Origin: Phenylobacterium soli | GTDB lineage: Bacteria; Pseudomonadota; Alphaproteobacteria; Caulobacterales; Caulobacteraceae | NCBI RefSeq assembly: GCF_003254475.1 | Contig: NZ_QFYQ01000001.1 | Span: 1,922,001-1,986,000, forward strand | Reading direction: 5' to 3' | DNA: 64,000 bases | Part shown: positions 59,920 through 64,000 of the stretch, piece after piece | How the letters are laid out: each line of letters begins with the position of its first letter | How positions within the stretch are numbered: the first letter of the stretch is position 1 | Notes under the pieces: generated by a model | Databases searched by the model: none | Told to the model about the DNA's origin: nothing | What the model saw: the letters and a program-made list of their open reading frames with translations, nothing else | Made by a program: the position numbers and the translations under genes

Positions 59920-62900
59920 TTGGACGATCTGGTAAGCGATTTCATCGCAGAGACCCGCGAGGGGCTCGAGGCTCTCGATAGCGAGCTCGTGCGGTTCGAG
60001 CAGCATCCCGATGACCCGGAGACGCTGGGCGGCATCTTCCGCCTGATCCACACCATCAAAGGCACCTGCGGCTTCCTAGGGCTGATGCGTCTGCAGACCG
60101 TCGCCCACGCGGCGGAGAACGTCCTGGGAGGCTTCCGTGACGGGGTGGTTCCAGTCACCCCAACCGCTGTCTCGGCCGTCCTGGACACCGTCGACCTGAT
60201 CCGCTCCCTCACCGACGCCCTGGCCGAATCCGGGGCTGAACCGGAAGGCGACGACAGCGCGCTCATCGCCAGGTTGGAGGCGGTGCTCGAGGCGGACGGC
60301 GCGCCCGAGGCGCCCGTCGAGACGCCGGCCGCGGCCGCGCCCGCCATGGCGACCCCTGCCGACAACCGCAGCCTCATCGAGCGGCTGGGCGGCGACGCCA
60401 GTCTCGACGCGGCGGCGGAGATGACCTTGCCCAAGTTGCGCGGCGAGGGGGGCGAGGCGACGGCGTTCTCGGCGGCCGATCCCGACCGCCTGCAGGCCGC
60501 GCTCCGCGATGGTCTGATCGAGGTGGCGCGCAAGCAGGCCGCGACGGGAGGCTTCGCCAAGGCACTCGGGGAGACGCTGGAGACGTCCCTGGACGCCGGC
60601 CAGCTCGCCCATGCCTTCGACGTGATGGCTGCATCCCTGCGCGATCTCGATGTCGCCGACCGCGACGTGACGGAGCTGCGTGACCTGGCCCTGCCCGCCG
60701 CGGAGGCCGAACCCGAAGTGGAGCCCATGCTCGAGGTCGCCCCGCCGCCGGTCATCGAGGCGGTCGCGCCGCCTCCGCCCGCGCCTGCGCCCGCGCCTCC
60801 CGTGGTCGCGGCCGAGCCCCCGCCGGCCCCGCCTGCGGCCCAGCCGGCTCCGGCGGCGAAGCCGCTCGGCGAGACCGAGACGCCCCGCGCCGCCGCCGCG
60901 TCCTCCGGCGGCGGTGACGGGGCGGGCCCCGCCCAGACCATCCGGGTCAGCGTCGACGCGCTCGAGCACCTGATGACGGTAGTCAGCGAACTGGTGCTGA
61001 TCCGCAACCAGCTGATTCAGACCCTGAGGCTCGAGCCCGAGAGCCCGTTCGCCGCGCCGCTCAACCGGCTGAACCAGGTGACCAGCGAGCTGCAGGAAGG
61101 GGTGATGACCACCCGCATGCAGCCGATCAGCGGCGCCTGGGCCAAGCTGCCGCGCCTGGTGCGGGACCTGGCGCAGGACCTCGGCAAGAAGATCGACCTC
61201 GTCATGTACGGCCAGGAGACCGAACTCGACCGCCAGGTGCTCGAGCTGATCAAGGATCCGCTCACCCACATGATCCGCAACGCCGCCGACCACGGGCTGG
61301 AGACGCCGGCCGACCGGCGCGCCGCCGGCAAGTCGGACGTCGGACGCATCACCCTGCAGGCGCGCCATGAGGGCGGGGCCATCGTCATCGAGGTGGCCGA
61401 CGACGGCCGCGGCCTGTCGGCCGAGAAGATCCGCGCCAAGGCGCTGGCGACCGGCCTCGTGACGCCGACCCAGGCCGAGCAGATGTCGGACGCCGACGCC
61501 CGCTCGCTGATCTTCCTACCCGGCTTCTCGACGGCCTCGCAGGTCACCTCCGTCTCTGGACGCGGGGTCGGGATGGACGTGGTGCGCACCAACATCGAGA
61601 AGATCGGCGGCGCCATCGACGTCTCTTCCGTTGAGGGCGGCGGCACGCGGTTCACGATCCGCATTCCGCTGACCCTCACGATCGTCTCGGCCCTGATCGT
61701 CGAATGCTGCGACGAGCGCTTCGCCATCCCGCAGTCCTCGGTGGTCGAGCTGGTCAGCGCCTCGGGCGCGTCGGGCGCGTCCGGCCGGGCGATCGAGTAC
61801 ATCGACGGTTCCGCGGTGCTCCGCCTGCGCGACAGACTGCTGCCGCTGGTCTCCCTGCAGTCGCTGCTCGGGCTGGAAGCGTCTGGCGAACCCTCTGGCG
61901 AGACCTGCATCGTGGTCTGCCGGGTGGGCGCCTTCACCTTCGGGGTGATCGTCGACCGGGTGTTCGACACCGAGGAGATCGTGGTCAAGCCGGTCGCCAC
62001 CGTGCTGCGCCACCTCAAGCTCTACTCCGGCGCCACGATCCTCGGCGACGGCTCGGTGATCCTGATCCTCGATCCCAAGGGCATGTCCAGCGAGGCGGGC
62101 GCCGGCCAGGGCGCCACCGCGACCCAGGACGAGGCCGAGGCCCAGGCCGCCGGCGAGGCCCAGGACCGGGCGGCCCTGCTGGTGTTCCGGGCCGCCAACG
62201 ACGCGCTCAAGGCCGCGCCGCTGGCGTCGGTGTCGCGCATCGAGGAGGTCGCCGCCGACCAGATCGAACGGGTCGATGGCCGGGCGGTCATCCAGTACCG
62301 CGGCAAGCTCATGCCGATCCTCGGCGCCGACGCCCAACCGGCGGCGGTCTGGGAAGGCGGCCGCCGGCCGCTACTGGTGTTCGCCCGCGAGGACCGGGCG
62401 GTCGGCCTTCTGGTCGAGGAGATCGTCGACATCGTCGAGAGCGCGGTCAGCTCCGAACTCGACTCCCGCGGCGAGGGAGCCATGGGCAGCCTGATCATCG
62501 CCGGAAAGGCGACGGAGCTGATCGATGTGGGCTTCTACTGGCGGCGCGCCGTGAACGAGGACTCCGCGGAGCCTCGGGCGCGCCCGGGGGAGGGGCCGGC
62601 GCGGCGGGGGGCGGGCGCCAAGCGGCTGCTGGTCGTGGACTCCAGTCCCTTCTCGCAGCTGCTGCTCCGTCCCCTGCTGGCCCAGGCCGGTTATGAGGTG
62701 ACGGTCGCGGTCGACGCCGACGCTGCCCTGAACCTCTACGACTCCGGGCAGCAGTTCCACCTGATCATGGCCGACACGCGCCCCGGCGCGCCGCAGGTGA
62801 AGGCGTTCGCCGAGGCCCTCGGCAAGGCGACGCGCTGGCACGGCACGCCGCTGCTGTCGCTGGCGATGCAGTCGGCCGGTGAGGCCGGCGTCGACAAGAC

Positions 62901-62955
62901 CACCCTGCTCGACGCGGTGTCGGGCGCTCTGGACGATATGCGGGGGGCGGCATGA
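59920..62955 (+). CDS. cheA: CheA hybrid kinase with inserted globin-like domain, two CheW domains and receiver
   Basis: A 1011-residue chemotaxis kinase. Hpt at 1-105 with His44 in RLIHTIKGTCGFLGL. Residues 151-257 are a globin-like domain (SLIERLGGDASLDAAAEMTL at its start) matching, without gaps, the truncated-haemoglobin domain of the next gene, but with the B10 Tyr replaced by Leu and the F8 His by Glu. A proline-rich linker (260-330) leads to dimerization and ATPase domains (HMIRNAADHGLETP, VADDGRGL, GRGVGMDVV), CheW-like domain 1 (about 585-725), CheW-like domain 2 (about 750-880) and a receiver with Asp952. Start is TTG, giving the family start MDDLVSDFIAETREGL. Confidence 0.94.
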   Translation: MDDLVSDFIAETREGLEALDSELVRFEQHPDDPETLGGIFRLIHTIKGTCGFLGLMRLQTVAHAAENVLGGFRDGVVPVTPTAVSAVLDTVDLIRSLTDALAESGAEPEGDDSALIARLEAVLEADGAPEAPVETPAAAAPAMATPADNRSLIERLGGDASLDAAAEMTLPKLRGEGGEATAFSAADPDRLQAALRDGLIEVARKQAATGGFAKALGETLETSLDAGQLAHAFDVMAASLRDLDVADRDVTELRDLALPAAEAEPEVEPMLEVAPPPVIEAVAPPPPAPAPAPPVVAAEPPPAPPAAQPAPAAKPLGETETPRAAAASSGGGDGAGPAQTIRVSVDALEHLMTVVSELVLIRNQLIQTLRLEPESPFAAPLNRLNQVTSELQEGVMTTRMQPISGAWAKLPRLVRDLAQDLGKKIDLVMYGQETELDRQVLELIKDPLTHMIRNAADHGLETPADRRAAGKSDVGRITLQARHEGGAIVIEVADDGRGLSAEKIRAKALATGLVTPTQAEQMSDADARSLIFLPGFSTASQVTSVSGRGVGMDVVRTNIEKIGGAIDVSSVEGGGTRFTIRIPLTLTIVSALIVECCDERFAIPQSSVVELVSASGASGASGRAIEYIDGSAVLRLRDRLLPLVSLQSLLGLEASGEPSGETCIVVCRVGAFTFGVIVDRVFDTEEIVVKPVATVLRHLKLYSGATILGDGSVILILDPKGMSSEAGAGQGATATQDEAEAQAAGEAQDRAALLVFRAANDALKAAPLASVSRIEEVAADQIERVDGRAVIQYRGKLMPILGADAQPAAVWEGGRRPLLVFAREDRAVGLLVEEIVDIVESAVSSELDSRGEGAMGSLIIAGKATELIDVGFYWRRAVNEDSAEPRARPGEGPARRGAGAKRLLVVDSSPFSQLLLRPLLAQAGYEVTVAVDADAALNLYDSGQQFHLIMADTRPGAPQVKAFAEALGKATRWHGTPLLSLAMQSAGEAGVDKTTLLDAVSGALDDMRGAA

Positions 62956-63836
62956 CGGTCGCGATGGATCCAGCCATGGCCTCGGTCGGTGCGGCCGAGG
63001 GTCTGGTCTCAGTGCGGATCGGCAAGCAGGCCTTCGGGGTGCCTGTGCTGAGCGTCCAGGACGTCATCGCACCGACCGCCATCAACCGGGTGCCGCTCGG
63101 CCCGCCCGAGGTGGCGGGCTCGCTGAACCTGCGCGGCCGCATCGTCACCGCCATCGACATGCGCCGCCGCCTCGGCATCGAGCCGCGCGGCGCGGACGAG
63201 AGCACCATGTCGGTGATCGTCGAGCGCAACGGCGAGCTCTACGCCCTGCTGGTGGACGATGTAGGCGACGTGCTCTGGCTGCAGGCCAACCTGCACGAGC
63301 CGCCGCCGGTCACCCTCTCACCGGAGTGGCGACGCCTGTGCAGCGGGCTCTACCGCCTCGAAGGCGAGCTTCTGCTCGTCCTGAAGGTGGAGGAGGTGCT
63401 GCACCTCGATCCGTCGACCGCCATGCGGCCGTCGCCGACCGCCGCGGCTCCGGCCGCTGCGGCCGAGGCGCCGGTCGCTCAGAGCCTGTTCGAGCGGCTC
63501 GGCGGCGCGGCGGCGGTGGAGGCGGCCGTGGAGCTCTTCTACCGCAAGGTCCTGGCCGACGAGCGCATCAACAGCTTCTTCCAGGGCGTCGACATGAAGC
63601 GCCAGGCGCGTAGCCAGCGGGCGTTCCTGACCATGCTGATGGGCGGTCCGAACAGCTACACCGGCGCCAACCTGCGCTCCGGCCACCAGCGGCTGAAGGG
63701 GCTGAACGACGGCCACTTCGACGCCGTGGTCGAGCATCTGGCGGCGACCCTGAAGGAGCTTGGCGCCGCGGACGCCGACATCGCCGAGGCCGGCGCTCTC
63801 GCGGAGTCGGCGCGGGCCGACGTGCTCAACCGATGA
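62952..63836 (+). CDS. CheW-truncated haemoglobin fusion
   Basis: A 294-residue fusion. Residues 16-153 are CheW: VSVRIGKQAFGVPVLSVQDV, GSLNLRGRIVTAIDMRRRLG. After an alanine/proline linker, residues 178-290 are a group I-type truncated haemoglobin: SLFERLGGAAAVEAAVELFY with B10 Tyr197, FFQGVDMKRQ, YTGANLRSGHQRL with the proximal F8 His245, and a final FDAVVEHLAATLKEL helix. Haem ligands are kept, so it should bind O2, NO or CO. As the adaptor between receptors and CheA it could bring gas sensing into the core complex. It overlaps cheA by 4 bases (ATGA). I know no described CheW of this make-up but could not search. Confidence 0.93.
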   Translation: MTVAMDPAMASVGAAEGLVSVRIGKQAFGVPVLSVQDVIAPTAINRVPLGPPEVAGSLNLRGRIVTAIDMRRRLGIEPRGADESTMSVIVERNGELYALLVDDVGDVLWLQANLHEPPPVTLSPEWRRLCSGLYRLEGELLLVLKVEEVLHLDPSTAMRPSPTAAAPAAAAEAPVAQSLFERLGGAAAVEAAVELFYRKVLADERINSFFQGVDMKRQARSQRAFLTMLMGGPNSYTGANLRSGHQRLKGLNDGHFDAVVEHLAATLKELGAADADIAEAGALAESARADVLNR

Positions 63837-63982
63837 GAGCACGGAGCGGGGTTGCGACCGGCTGTGGAATAGGTGCGATCGAGGCGTGTAGAATACGCCT
63901 GAGGCGCAAATTAAGAACACATAAGTATAAATGAAGTGTTCCCAAGTAACGAAATACACGAATCGGAGCGGGTGTTACCGTC

Positions 63983-64000
63983 GTGACGAAAACGATTCGA
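63983..64000 (+). CDS. possible start of next gene (first six codons)
   Basis: GTG at 63983 opens the frame MTKTIR and runs off the window. CGGAGCGGG lies about 12 bases upstream, and the 140-base AT-rich leader after the CheW-globin gene suggests a promoter. A chemoreceptor would fit the context, but six codons are no proof. Confidence 0.25.

Noticed and set aside
63318..63959. 213-residue minus-strand frame over the CheW-globin 3' end, with a hydrophobic N-terminus
   Set aside because: It overlaps most of a well-supported gene; the hydrophobic start comes from the AT-rich intergenic tail.
1..64000. Insertion sequences, prophage genes, tRNA or rRNA
   Set aside because: No transposase or integrase frame, no terminal inverted repeats, and no tRNA or rRNA gene was recognised on reading both strands.

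Overview
The window is high-GC alphaproteobacterial DNA, most likely from Caulobacterales (Caulobacter/Phenylobacterium-like). The grounds are a TipN-like polarity protein, many TonB-dependent receptors, a FecI/FecR/STN-receptor set, a second-type chemotaxis locus, and dense gene packing with ATGA and TGATG overlaps. No rRNA, tRNA, CRISPR array, insertion sequence or prophage gene was seen. Genus is an inference; no search was run.

Layout. 1-3.4 kb: end of a class III aminotransferase, an MFS permease, an AHL-lactonase-type metallohydrolase and a zinc-independent MDR oxidoreductase. 3.5-6.4 kb: sulfate activation operon cysD-cysNC on the minus strand. 6.6-12 kb: a Spinster-type MFS permease, an alkylation-repair pair (Ada/AlkA fusion plus Ogt), an XRE regulator with palindromes in its upstream region, and a duplicated winged-helix protein. 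12.2-17.1 kb: a TonB-dependent receptor and a TctD/TctE-like two-component system.

17.2-26.3 kb is a tight 12-gene operon: HAD phosphatase, PLP aminotransferase, arginase-fold hydrolase, two separate SMR/EamA-type membrane subunits, an alpha/beta hydrolase with a cysteine nucleophile, a GNAT/FemAB-type acyltransferase, an OmpV/MipA porin-like protein, a dedicated ACP, a ketosynthase, a membrane fatty acid desaturase and a lipoprotein. It looks like an undescribed pathway for making and exporting an acylated, nitrogen-containing lipid or metabolite.

26.4-34.1 kb: a TipN-like coiled-coil protein, a dipeptide epimerase, small DUF proteins, a crotonase, and three small exported paralogues that each carry a complete metzincin zinc motif (HEXXHXXGXXH). 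34.3-48.2 kb: a 1728-residue protein built almost wholly of octapeptide repeats, followed by a GT41 (OGT/HMW1C-like) glycosyltransferase, a TPR protein with a DxD glycosyltransferase-like domain, and two TPR-GT9-like proteins. This may be a glycosylated-adhesin island.

48.3-57.8 kb: a PepSY-type membrane protein, then an operon of thermostable-hemolysin-family protein, AMP-ligase, haem-oxygenase-like diiron enzyme and SDR. It is divergent from a FecI-FecR-TonB/STN receptor unit whose receptor seems to start at CTG. 57.8-64 kb: a chemotaxis locus. CheY, a CheZ-like protein, a response regulator and a helical protein run leftward; CheA and CheW run rightward. The CheW is fused to a truncated-haemoglobin domain with its haem ligand intact. 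CheA carries a collinear, ligand-less copy of the same globin fold between Hpt and kinase core. This pair is the most striking candidate for a new system: globin-based gas or redox sensing built into the chemotaxis core rather than into a receptor.
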